From contig CM043698.1 in the NCBI GenBank assembly GCA_023935145.1, positions 148,987,625 through 149,051,624 on the forward strand: 64,000 nucleotides of DNA, written 5' to 3'. Every line of letters starts with the position of its first letter. Positions within the stretch are counted from its first letter, which is position 1. The position numbers and the translations under genes are program-made. Below are positions 11,471 through 22,577 of the stretch, one piece after another. Origin of the DNA: Bretschneidera sinensis. Taxonomy: Eukaryota; Streptophyta; Magnoliopsida; Brassicales; Akaniaceae. The notes under the pieces were generated by a model that saw nothing but the letters and a program-made list of their open reading frames with translations, ran no database searches and was not told the origin of the DNA.

Positions 11471-12949
11471 CTAGTCAGGGTTCAAATTGACGGAGCTGGA
11501 ATCCAATAATAAATATATATTTTTAAAATAAAATAAATATATATAAAAATTTATATAATATTAATTTAATTTAATTTATTAATTAAACTAAATTAATTCG
11601 TAAGTTTAATAAATAGGGTTTGATAGTGTTTAAACACTATTCGATAAATGAATAAAATTATTATGAAAAAAATGAAATTAGGGGTTATATATAATTTTAA
11701 AATTCAGCGTCATTTTTCACATTTAAGAGATAAATAAGAGATAGAAATATCCTTTTTCTTATGCGCTAGACAAATTGTATCACTGACCCAAGTCTTCTCA
11801 ACCCATAAAGATAGAAATAAATATATAATTTTTCTTGTTTATTTTTATTTTAAAATGAATTGATGTTTTAATTATTTAATTAGTCATGATTGTCGTTGTT
11901 AATGCCTAAAAATTATTGCTGCTGACGTGGTGTTAATGTTGACATGATCAGAATGCTGAAAGGATCCTGTACAAGTAACAGTGGTGAATTAAAAACTCTC
12001 GGAAAGAAAGAAAGAAGAAGCTTTCGAGAACGCTTCGAAGATTAAGTTAGAACTTAATACAAGGCGAGGTCGAGAGCTTAAATTTCAAGTAATTTTTTTT
12101 TTTAATTGAATTTGAATCTTAATTTTTAAACAAAAAATTTGAATAATCATGACATTCTGATTATCACAATAAATAATAATCACGGTATAATATCCATATC
12201 TTAATAACTTGATAGTTTGACTTTGAATTTAAAAATAAAAATTTATTCCATGACGCAAATATAGGATTATGTTTTACTTAATTTCTTCTAAGCCTATCTT
12301 TTACTCATTTGTCACAATTTTTGACAAAACAGTCAAAATTGATAATGTATCCCCATTATTAATGTGACACATCATCATGCATATTCGAGTCTCCCACTAT
12401 GCTAAAAAGGAAGTGCTAATAATCAATTCCATAAGATGCGTTTTAGGATAATATTGCATGCGCGGACCTACTTGCGGCCCAAAAATATATCAATTCTATA
12501 CTTTTTAAAAATTATTAATTAATAAACTTTATGGTTAGAAAATATATAATTATTTATAAAAAATTAAAAAAACAAATTTGAATATATATTGATAAAATTT
12601 AAAACAATTTAACATAACATTCATAATACAGTATAAAATAAAATAATATAATATAATTAATTAAAATTAAAGAGTAAAAAAATAGAAGAAGTTTAGTATT
12701 TGAGTCGTGAAAAACCACTGTCTTAAGTTCGTTATAACCTTTTTTCGTGTGGATAAAAATGGCTAAGATCGATTTTAAATTAAAACCAAATGCTCGCAGA
12801 TTTGACTCTTACAATGTGCACGTTCATTGAAAAGCAAGGATGAATCAACTCTATCAAAATTACCCATAAACATAAATATATAAAAACTAATTGAATAACT
12901 TTCAAATAATAAAAAACAAAAAAAATTATGAAAATTATGTATATTAAGC
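11471..12949. other. AT-rich intergenic DNA
   Basis: No gene. It includes a short partial copy of the 5' end of the copia-like block at 11734-11830 (ATCCTTTTTCTTATGCGCTAG...), matching 7260-7340 and 54900-54975. Confidence 0.5.
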
Positions 12950-14100
12950 TTATAAAAAATTTGGTATTTATATATACAAACGTGTTTAAGAATTTAATTT
13001 AAAATTTAAAATAAAAATAAAATAAAATAAAAATTTTTAATTTTTGATTTTTAATTTATTAAAATTAATTATAAATTATAACTTTCAGTTTATTAAAAAT
13101 AATAAAAAATTTGTAATGTTCGATATTAAATTTTGTTGTCATTAATTTTTTATTTATATTAAAAGCGTAACCTGGAAAACATGTGAGCCCTATACATCAT
13201 CGTAAATTGAGACCAGCGAACGTAATTATTGCGGTGCTTATCAACTTAGTGGATATTATTCATTGTCTTGTCAGTGTCTCAATTATTAGATTCTTTGCCA
13301 ATCACTTTCGAATTTGACATCTTTGTTGGGAAAGTGAAAGAACTATACAATTATTTTGATATATTTTATTTGACCACGTTTGTAGTTGATATTGTTAGAA
13401 TTATTTTGTGATTAAACATTAATTGAGTTTTGAGATTTATTTTGCGATCAAAATTTAAGTAATTCGAGTTCGACTCTATAAAATGTATGAATTTTATTTT
13501 TAAACTCGAGTTTCATCGAGTTAAATTTTGATCGATTTGATAATAAATAAATTTATTTAAATTCGAATTTAAGTTATAAGTTATCTATTCAAGGTCAAAC
13601 TCAAGCTCAAACTATAATTTTAATAAATAAAAATATTAATTTGAGTTCGAGCTCGATAATACCTTATCGAACTGTTCGAGAGCCTTTCAAACTAAAACTT
13701 AAGGTATTCGAGCTCGAGTTTGAACCTTAGATTGCCTGCTCGAGCTCGAGTTCGATAATACCTTATTGAACTGTTCGAGAGTATTTTAAGCCAAATTTTA
13801 AAATATTCGAGTTCAAGCCTGAACCTTGGATCGCCTATTCGAGCTTGAGCTCAAGTCTGAACTATAATTTTAATAAATAAATATTGATTCAAACTCGGCT
13901 CGACTCGAGCTCGATAATACCTTATCGAACTGTTTGAAAACCGTTCGAGCCAAACCTTAAGGTATTCGAGCTCAGCTCAATAAACTATTCGAGCCTAATT
14001 TTCAAGGTCGAGCTCAATCGAGCCGAACTTTAACCAAACTTAAATAATTAAAAATATTATTTTTCACATTTAATTGTGTGATTAAAATCTTTACACCCAA
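12950..14100 (+). repeat. Segmental duplication block Q, left copy
   Basis: Matches 58200-59400 in the same orientation. Landmarks are AACATGTGAGCCC near 13180, GAACGTAATTATTGCGGTGC near 13220, and the CGAGCTCG-rich repeat 13430-14060. In the latter, ATAATACCTTATCGAACTG recurs at intervals of roughly 100-160 bases. Non-coding. Confidence 0.8.
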
Positions 14101-14149
14101 TAATTATATATTTTATTTCTTTCACATTGATATTTTTTTAAATTCCGTG

Positions 14150-14440
14150 ACTTTCTTTATTTCTTCAATTCAAATTCTTAGCAAAATATTATAAAAAAAA
14201 TTTCTCCAATATTAGAGATAATTACAGTCATTCAATTACAATAGTAAGATTTCATGAGTAAATTTTCAATAAGATTCATAACTAAATAATTATATTGTTT
14301 AAATTAAGTTATGAAATAATAAAATGTTATAAATTTTCAGTCGATGTATATTTTTATATTGTTGTATATATGTGTCATGCTGAGATTTTAAAGCGTGACG
14401 ATACCATCTCGAAAGTGTGGATCAATCCTACCAATATATC
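14150..14440 (-). repeat. LTR remnant, internally deleted
   Basis: Contains both ends, but not the middle, of the sequence present at 59450-60990 and, inverted, in the solo LTR 41958-44228. Landmarks are TCTCCAATATTAGAGATAATTAC and, 150 bases later, TGCTGAGATTTTAAAGCGTGACGA. About 1.2 kb is missing relative to the right-hand copy. Confidence 0.7.
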
Positions 14441-15100
14441 GTGTTTGGATCGAATTTAAACTCGAATAACTCGATAAAAATTTGATTCAAATCTAATCTT
14501 ACCTGCTATGTAAAAAAAAAAAAAAAAAAAAATCCCCATCTTTTTATCACCGTCCCTGACAACTACCAACATGGTAATTTTCTTTCTATTTTTGAATCAC
14601 GTTGTTCAACAAATATATCACATTCGAAAGGAAATAATCTGAATAAGTGAACAAGTGAACGTAGACGAATAAACGTGGGAAGGGGATAATTTCATAAAAT
14701 TTATGTTCCCCCACTTTTAATATTTTATTAAACGTGGGAAGGGCAAATTATGAAGATAGTACAAAGTGGCTACGTTTTAATAAAACCTCTCTCTGTTTAC
14801 ACAGTCTAACGTGGCTACGTTTTACACACTTTTGTAGGGCCAATGCCCATAATGTAGTCAAATGCGTCGCAGCATAAAAAAAGAAGGAAAACTGTGGGGT
14901 CAATATCCAATTTGGGGGCTTACGCGTCCAATTTTCCGATCACACATACCAATGTTCATCTTTAGTCTATTTCTTCTTAATAAGACGGAATAGGGTGTAA
15001 AAATCTTTCCTATTATAGACTGAACAAGTTTGACGTACTATCAACACTTTTTTGGCAGCTGGTGGATGTTAAGGGTGTTTGGAACCGAGATTTAATTTAA
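14441..15100 (+). repeat. Segmental duplication block, left copy
   Basis: Matches 60990-62050 in the same order. Landmarks are ATCACCGTCCCTGACAACTACC, AACGTGGGAAGGGGATAAT, TTGTAGGGCCAATGCCCATA and AGACTGAACAAGTTTGACGTAC. The right copy has extra segments near 61260-61500 and 61680-61850. No gene was seen. Confidence 0.78.
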
Positions 15101-15224
15101 TGTTTACTAAATAATTGTCAAACTAAATTTAAGTTACATTTAATTTTTTAAAAACAATTTTTGTTTTTTTTAAGTGTTTAGCTTAATTATTTTTTTTACC
15201 GTAAAGAAATGGAAATTATTTTAC

Positions 15225-16010
15225 ATCATATATTTAATTTATATTTAATTTTTAAATTTATTATATTATATATATATATATATTTATATTTAATATATTA
15301 TTAATATTAAATATTAATTAATATATTTTATTTGATTAACTGAATTATTTTAATAAAGCCAATTCACTATCAATTGGGTACTACCTATAGTTATAAGCTT
15401 AGTTCGATTTCAAAATTGTTTCGATTTTAATATTAAATTCAAATAAAACACTTTTATACATCGTTTTGTATTTTGTTTTGATCAGTTTTGATTAGAAAAC
15501 TGTATGTAATTTTCATAGTGTTATTTTCAAGAAATCAATTCCATAAAAATTATCACAAAATAAAAAAATTACAAAAAATATAACAATAACCTAATAAAAT
15601 TAATTAAAAAATATTAATTATTATTATATTTTTTAATCATTAATAAAAATATTGGTAATTATTAAAATATATGTGTGAGGTGACATTTGATAACACAACG
15701 ATAGGTGTTGGAATTGATTTGGACGTAATAAATAACTTTTGGCATTCAGGCAATTATACTTTCTCTTCTGTTTTTTTTTTTTTTTTTTTTTTGTGGTCTG
15801 AAATTGCAATGTACTACTGATCTTTGCGTAGTTATGATGATGTAGAGACAACGAACAGGATAATGAACATGCTTTTGTCCTTTTCCTTTTGTCTAATCGA
15901 AGTCTTATCTTGTATACGTGACCCGTGTGTACTGAGTTCACCCTTATCCTTTTTTTTTTTAATAAATCTTATCTATTCATATATAAGAAAATTAATATAA
16001 AATAAAATTT
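15225..16010 (+). repeat. Dispersed repeat R, long copy
   Basis: Upstream arm with GTTATAAGCTTAGTTCG (about 15390) and core at 15690-15945, interrupted by a poly(T) run at 15770-15792. It continues into the same right flank as the copy at 62195-62700, so the two are paralogous by segmental duplication. Confidence 0.8.
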
Positions 16011-16127
16011 TTATGTAAAAAATTAATTTTATAAATAAATAATTTGTTTGTTATTTAATTATATTAGGATAAATGCTTTAGTTATTATTATGATATTAAT
16101 TTTAAAAAAAATAAGTAAATAATTTAG

Positions 16128-16215
16128 ATAAGGTCTCACTCGTTTGTCCCCGTGGTAGTGACATGCGGCATGTCTGCACATACTGTGTAGGATTTGAATC
16201 TTTTTAGTTGAGTTT
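16128..16215 (+). repeat. Possible tRNA-derived SINE remnant
   Basis: Contains GTGGTAGTGACATG (A-box-like) and, about 45 bases later, GGATTTGAATC (B-box-like). A related copy is at 62815-62895, and a B-box-like piece lies near 11455-11490. Ends were not defined. Confidence 0.35.
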
Positions 16216-16429
16216 AAGTTGATGGAACCTCAAGTGTAAAATAATAAATATATGTTTTTTAAAATAAAATAAATATATATTTTTATAATATATAAAATAT
16301 AAATATAATTTATTAATTAAATTGAGTTGATTCATGAATTTAATAAATAAAATTTGATATCATTTACATTTAATTCAATAAATAAGTGAAGTTGTTATGA
16401 AAAAAATAAAATTAGGGGTTATATATCCT

Positions 16430-16890
16430 TTTTCACATTGTTGAAAAAGTAGAAATAAATTGTTGAAAAAGTGGAAAAGAAAAAGACGTTCAGATTGGGT
16501 CAGGTAAAAAGATTATGGCAAGGAAAAGAGAAACAAAGAAATAATAAAAGAGATAAGGCGATCAGTTGCTAAAATAATAAAATTTTATTAAATAATAGAA
16601 TGCACTTTGCATTTTTCTTTCACTTTCTCAGTCCTGATTTTTCAACAAATTTGTAGGGGGGTGGGCAAAGAATATAATAATTTAGACACTGCATTGATTA
16701 CATTTGTCGTTCTCAAATTATGATGATGTGGAGAGCTGATAGGCTTTTTACCTTACATATTTATTATAAAAGATTAATAACAAATGAATTTTATATTCAT
16801 ATTAAAATCATAAATAATTGCAGAAAGTGAATTGGAAATAATAAATGATTTTTTTTGGTGATTACGCTAAAAAACCATTTCACTTATCAT
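16430..16890 (+). repeat. Copia-like LTR remnant, internally deleted
   Basis: Starts with TTGAAAAAGTGGAAAAG...GATTGGGTCAGGTAAAAAG and ends with GGTGATTACGCTAAAA and TTATCATTTAATAG. It matches the ends of the LTR-like part of 7264-9308 but lacks the central TATA region. Confidence 0.65.
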
Positions 16891-18400
16891 TTAATAGTTT
16901 GTAGTTTATAAATAATTTATGTTAAAATAAGTCAAACTTGTTTTTAGTGATTACGCTGTAAATTTACATCCAACTTTTATAAATTTCTTCCAAGAAATTT
17001 AAGCTTGAAAAATTAAAACAAACTTGTTTAAATTCTTCCCTAAACTTCATTATTGTAATCAATTACTATTATTATAAAAAATAATTGAATATTCTTTAGA
17101 TTTAAGTACACATGAGAATGATTTGGATGAAAAATAATTCTAAAGTTCTTATGCGATTCAATTCTTGGATACATAGCATGAAAATATTATCTTGGTGGTT
17201 CGTTTACAAAATAGATAAATAGATTATAAAATTTGATTGTTAAGTTACGACGAAGTGTTAAGGTGTCAGATCCGACTCCTCTTCGATTCGATTATCTTTT
17301 TTTTTACAGTTAAACCGTTGCTTACATATTCTAGTTTTTCTTGCTCATTTTCATTCTAAAATGTGTTGATATGTTAATTACTTAATTAACCATGATGGTT
17401 GTGTTTGATTCAGAATTTTTTTTTAAAATTTTTATTCATGCTGGAATATGTGATTGTTAGTTATCAAATGAGTCGAAGCTTTTGAAAATAATACGTTGTT
17501 TGAAACTATGAATTTATACTTTGAGATTGTAATGTTTATTTTCAAAATAATTTTTAAAATAAATTATCCAAATGATTTTTTTTACTGTTTTATATTTTTT
17601 AAAATTGTTTTCGAGTTACAGATATCCAAACATTTTTTTCTTCAAAAAAAATAAAAAAAATATATTTTTTATTTTCATTTTTAAAAACAGTTTTTAAAAG
17701 CTGAAAATTGAATATCATATCCAAACCTACCTCAGAAGTATTTATTTTCTTTACACCGAAATTCCCATCTTTATCTACGATAAAACAAGACTAGTCACAT
17801 ATACAAAAATCAACAATATTATATAATGAGAGAAATTAATAATTAGCATACAAATTGAATGAAAAACTCACGTTGTGAAGAATATCGAATTTATAATTCT
17901 AATATCTCAATTTTTATTTTTTTATTATTAAACCAAAATGTAATTAATAAATTTTTATTAATTTAATTAATTAATATACTTATAAGAAATAAAGTCTTTG
18001 AATTTGTAACAAATATTTTTTCTTTTTGAAGATGCCTTAAATATTCTGCTCACACGATATGCCTTTAAAAAACAAGAGAGAAGGAAAACGTATAATGTCT
18101 TGGCCAACTTACTGTCAGCACTGCCTATTTTGGTACAAAAGTGAGCACTTTTTCTTTATGATGTAGAGGCACCGAACAGTATGATGAAAATGTTTCTTAT
18201 CCTTTTCCATTGGTCGTATCGATGTGTTTACTGAGTTCACCCTTATCCTTTTTCTTTTAATACATCTTTTTTTATGCTCTTTTACGTGTATTGAGCTTTT
18301 TGATATTATATATATAAACAAAGCTTATTAATATTATTTTTATTTATTCATTATCTGTAAGTAATTATCGTTTTAGTGTATTAAACTGGTACTATCTTTT
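16891..18400. other. AT-rich upstream DNA of lectin gene A
   Basis: No gene. A diverged piece of repeat R lies at 18120-18260 (ATGATGTAGAGGCACCGAACAG, then ACTGAGTTCACCCTTATCC). Confidence 0.5.
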
Positions 18401-18583
18401 TATGTATAAAACTCTCAAACGTGGAAAACGTGTGAAGCCAAAGTTGGTGGATCATATAATTGTCGGTGGTCCATAACCTACCGTAAAAAAATAAAGTTGT
18501 TGGGCCACATGGATAGATAAAGTGATGCAATTATAAAATTTTCATAATTAAATAGTCCCCTTTCCTTTTCAAAACCGAAGTTC

Positions 18584-18590
18584 TATATAA
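18584..18590 (+). promoter_or_regulatory. TATA box of lectin gene A
   Basis: TATATAA, 94 bases before the ATG, inside a stretch (about 18487-18684) that is conserved upstream of lectin gene B (50349-50548). The shared CTATATAA.TTGTCATGGAATGC context supports function. Confidence 0.7.
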
Positions 18591-18684
18591 CTTGTCATGG
18601 AATGCATTCAAATGCATATCAATCTCTAGAGATCTTCTATAGTCTGGTACAAACCTCAAATCTTTAGGGCACTGTAACTGCACG

Positions 18685-21600
18685 ATGGAAACCAAAAAAG
18701 TCGGGCCATTTGGAGGTCAAGGTGGAAGCCAATGGGATGATGGGGCTTATACTACTGTAAGAAAATTGATAGTAATTTGTGGAACTGTTATAGACTCAAT
18801 CCAAATTGAGTACGATAAGAATGGAGAATCTATATTGTCATCAAAGCATGGTGGAACCGGAGGACACAAATATCATGAGGTGTTTTTTTTTAATGTTATT
18901 TCTGTTTTTTATTGAAAAATTAAGGATAATAGTTGGTATAACCATAATATTCATATTCTTTTCTTTCCTTTCCCTCTTCCTTCCTCTATTGTTTTACTAC
19001 TAATAATTTTTTTGAAAGGTTTTAATCGTAGTCTCTTACATTCAAATATCTAGGTTGGTTAAATAAATTCTCATAAACTAATTTCCATTTTATGATTTGA
19101 ATCTATTAATTTTTATAGGTCAAACTTGACTATCCGAATGAGTACATCATTTCAATCTCTGGACATCACAAGCTCTACAACACAGGAAATTATGTTGTTC
19201 ACTCTCTTAAAATTGAAACCAACAAAAAAATATATGGACCTTTTGGAACTGAAGAAGGAAACTCTTTCTCAATTCCAGCATCTGGCAGCAAGATCGTTGG
19301 GTTTTATGGAAGATCTGGTATCTATATTGATTCCATAGGAGCATATGTTGCGCCAATCCCTATTTCACACCCGTATGAATCTGTTGGACCATTTGGAGGA
19401 CAAGGTGGAAACCAGTGGGATGATGGGACTTACACTACTATAAGGCAACTGCGTGTAAACTGTGGAACTGTAATAGACTCTATCCAAATTGAGTATGACA
19501 AGAATGGAGAATCTGTATGGTCAGCAAAGCATGGTGGAACCGGTGGACACAAACATCATGAGGTTTTTTTTTAATGTTATTTATGTTTTCTTTTAAAATT
19601 AAAGCTAAGTGATTAAATAAATGTGACTATAATAGTTGGTATAATCATAAGAGTCATATTCTTTTCTTTTCTTTCCCTCTTCGTCTATTGTTTTACTACA
19701 AATCATTTTTTTGAAAGGTTTTAGTCGTAGTCTCTTACTTTCGAATATCTAGGTTTGTTAAATAAATTCTCATAAACTAATTTTTATTTTATGATTTGAA
19801 TCTATTAATTTTTATAGGTCAAACTTGACTATCCGAATGAGTACATCATTTCAATCTCTGGACATCACAAACTCTACAACACAGGAAATTATGTTGTTCA
19901 CTCTCTTAAAATCGAAACCAACAAGAAAACATATGGACCATTTGGAACTGAAGAAGGAAACTCTTTCTCAATTCCAACATCTGGTGGCAAGATCGTTGGG
20001 TTTTTTGGAAGATCTGGTATCTACATTGATTCCATAGGAGTATATGTTGCGCCAATCCCTATTTCACCCCCGATTGAACGTTTTGGGCTATTTGGAGGCC
20101 AAGGCGGAAATTTGTGGGACGATGGTGTTAACACTACAATAAGGGCAATTGATATAGCTTATGGAGAAATTATTGATTCAATTCGGTTTGAGTATGATAG
20201 GAATGGTAACTCTGTATGGTCAGAAAAGCATGGTGAAAGTATGGGCGGCAACAAATTGGTGGTAACTAATTGCTATTCAATTTTTTTTATTTTAATTTAA
20301 AAACTACTTTCACAATACATGTCTATGATTAGTAGGAAAAAAAAAATTTAGACTAATGAAATACTCTCTTTTCTTTTCTACTAACTTTAGTCTTAGTCTC
20401 TCACCTTCAAATTAGTTAGGCTGATTAAATTAATTGCCTTATAAACTAGTTCTTACTCTATTATATGAATAATTGAAGATATTGATTATTGTAGGTCAAG
20501 CTTAACCCAGACGAGTTTATCACTTCCATCTCTGGATACCACAACCGCTATAGCACAGGACCATTTGTTGGTTATATTGTTTGCTCTCTTAAAATCCAAA
20601 GCAACAAAAAGACATATGGACCCTATGGAACTGAAAAAGGACAATATTTCTCATTTCCCACATCTAATGGAAAAATTGTTGGGTTTTTTGGAAGATCTGG
20701 TACCTATATCGATGCAATAGGAGGATATGCGGAATTATCAATCCCTGATTCCAAAAAATATGAAACTGTTGGGCCTTTCGGAGGTTTAAGTGGAAATTTG
20801 TGGGATGATGGTGTTAACACTACAATAAGGCAAATTGAAATTGCTTCGGGTGAAATTATAGATTCAATTCGTATCGAGTATGATAAGAATGGCAGCTTTG
20901 TATGGTCAGAACAGCATGGTGAAAGTTTGGGTGGCAACAAATCAGTGGTAATTAATTCTTTTACTATTTTTTCTTTAATTTAATATAGAAATTACTTTCG
21001 TAATACATGTCTCCTAAAGTGGTGACTGGTTAGAGAAAATTATGAGAAGAATGAAGAGAGACAAAAGGAAAGAAAGAGTTGTCAATTCCATCATGTATTT
21101 GGTAAAGAAAATGAAAAATTAAAAGAAAAAAGAATAAGTAAGAAAAAAAACTATAATATTTTCTTCACCATAATCCTTCCAATTTGGGTGAGAGAACTAT
21201 GATTTGTACATGCATTAGGAAAAAAAAACTTAAATATTTTTAATTTTCTTTTTTCTTATTTTTCTCTCTTACCAATGAAAAGAAAAGTAGATTTCTTCAT
21301 TTTCTTTTTCTTTCCTCTCCATCTCCCCCCTCACTTTTTGTTTCTATCAATCATAGTTTTTGTCTTTTACTTCAAATTGTTGGAGTTGTTAAATTATTTG
21401 TCTTATAAACAATTTTTTACTCTATTACATAAATATATTAATTCTTGTAGGTTAAACTTGATTCCGATGAGTTTGTCGTTTCAATCTCTGGACATCACAG
21501 AAAATATAGCACAGGAGCATTTGTTGGTCACATTGTTTCATCTCTTAAGATCAAAACCAACAAAAAAACATATGGGCCATTTGGAAAAGAAGTGGGAAAC

Positions 21601-21699
21601 CTTTTCTCATTTCCAATATCTGGAGGCAAAATTGTTGGGCTTCACGGAAAATCTGGCACATACATCGATTCAATTGGAGCATATGTGGTGCAAGACTGA
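18685..21699 (+). CDS. Lectin gene A: four-domain jacalin-related (mannose-type) lectin, 5 exons
   Basis: Exons 18685-18879, 19119-19562, 19818-20261, 20495-20947 and 21451-21699 (stop TGA). All introns are phase 0 with GT/AG ends, giving 594 aa. The ATG opens METKK and then the family-typical GPFGGQGG. Four jacalin folds follow in tandem (about residues 6-145, 154-293, 302-443, 453-594). Each ends in the sugar-binding G-x-x-x-D loop (G132/D136, G280/D284, G430/D434, G581/D585) followed by the IG..V/Y strand. No signal peptide or membrane segment is seen, which fits the nucleo-cytoplasmic mannose-binding class. Such lectins bind mannose-rich glycans and are often stress- or defence-linked; the specific ligand is inferred. 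Every domain is split by an intron at the same place, so each internal exon carries the back half of one domain and the front half of the next. Exons 2 and 3 and introns 1 and 2 are near-duplicates. Some residues of the exon 3 and 4 ends depend on a choice between adjacent in-frame GT sites. Confidence 0.94.
18880..19817 (+). repeat. Intragenic tandem duplication in lectin gene A (two units of about 0.7 kb)
   Basis: Intron 1 + first part of exon 2 (18880-about 19370) and intron 2 + first part of exon 3 (19563-about 20070) align closely, including introns. The front halves of domains 1 and 2 (18703 and 19384 onward) align too. The offset is 683-699 bases. By eye there are about a dozen mismatches over the first 250 exon bases. 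Gene B has only one such unit. Confidence 0.85.
21020..21335. repeat. Purine/pyrimidine inverted-repeat insertion in lectin A intron 4 (MITE-like)
   Basis: The left arm is purine-rich (AGAGAAAATTATGAGAAGAATG...GAAAGAAAGAG) and the right arm pyrimidine-rich (TTTTTCTCTCTTACC...TTTCTTTCCTCTCC), imperfectly inverted. The equivalent is in lectin B intron 3, and both introns are about twice as long as the others. Fold-back MITEs with this composition are common in plants. Exact ends were not set. Confidence 0.45.
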
Positions 21700-21836
21700 A
21701 ACTACTACGACGAGGTGTGTTATGATAAGTAGACCAAAAATAAGACCATGACCGAATGGCTTATGTCGGAATTGGTTAGAAAATAACTTATCTACTGGAA
21801 AGTACAGTGTGCTAATGTTGTACTACGAGTGGAGAA

Positions 21837-21952
21837 TCCTTGGATGCCACATTGGTGTTTGTTTTTGTGTTTGTGTTTGTCGAGTGGAGAATCCTTGGGT
21901 GCCACGTTTGTGTTTGTGTTTGTGTTTGTGTTTATGTTTAAATTTAAAATTT
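21837..21952 (+). repeat. GTTT-type simple repeat in the lectin A 3' region
   Basis: Two copies of a GAGTGGAGAATCCTTGG-type segment (near 21829 and 21880), each followed by a run of (TGTTTG)n-like repeats. Lectin B has one copy at about 53003-53060. It probably lies in the 3' UTR and may have expanded by slippage. Confidence 0.6.
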
Positions 21953-22239
21953 CCTGTTTAAAAAAAAAGGGAGCAGTTATTCCGAATTATAAATATTGTC
22001 TTTTTTGGGTACATCTTTTGGTTTCATTAAAATTTCTTTGATGATGATCCAAAAAGAGTTTTTCCGGCAGCATGACATCAAGGTATATGCAACTTTCTAA
22101 TTTAATAACCAAAATTTATATAATATATATCATATTTCGTAATTAAATTTTTATTTTTCCAAATTAATTTTTTGTAAGATAATAATTGAATGAATATGTG
22201 AATTTTTTTATATCGCATAAAGAATTTTAATAATCAAAA

Positions 22240-22513
22240 TTCAAGACAATCAACCAAAAAATTGGTTAATAACAAACAATAGGCTTTTCTTTGCATTCCA
22301 CCTTTGTCAAGTTTTTTTTTTATTTGTCTTCTTTCTACGCAGTATCTGCCTCCATCGGTAGTGACAGGATGATTTTCATTCCTTTTGACAATAGAGCACA
22401 TGGCTAACAAGTTTTTATAATTAATTATTCTTATGTGTGAAAAATAATGATGAATTATCGCAACCGATGAAATGATAAAGTTTTTTAGAAAAATCATAAG
22501 ATTGTTGGTTGTA

Positions 22514-22577
<64 letters not shown>

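Noticed and set aside
17240..17305. Sequence with TCAGATCCGACTCC and a following poly(T), considered as a tRNA or SINE
   Set aside because: No cloverleaf or convincing A box. Too weak to list.
20704..20940. Antisense open frame over lectin exon 4 (also at 51888-52124)
   Set aside because: It is the reverse-strand shadow of a conserved lectin exon.
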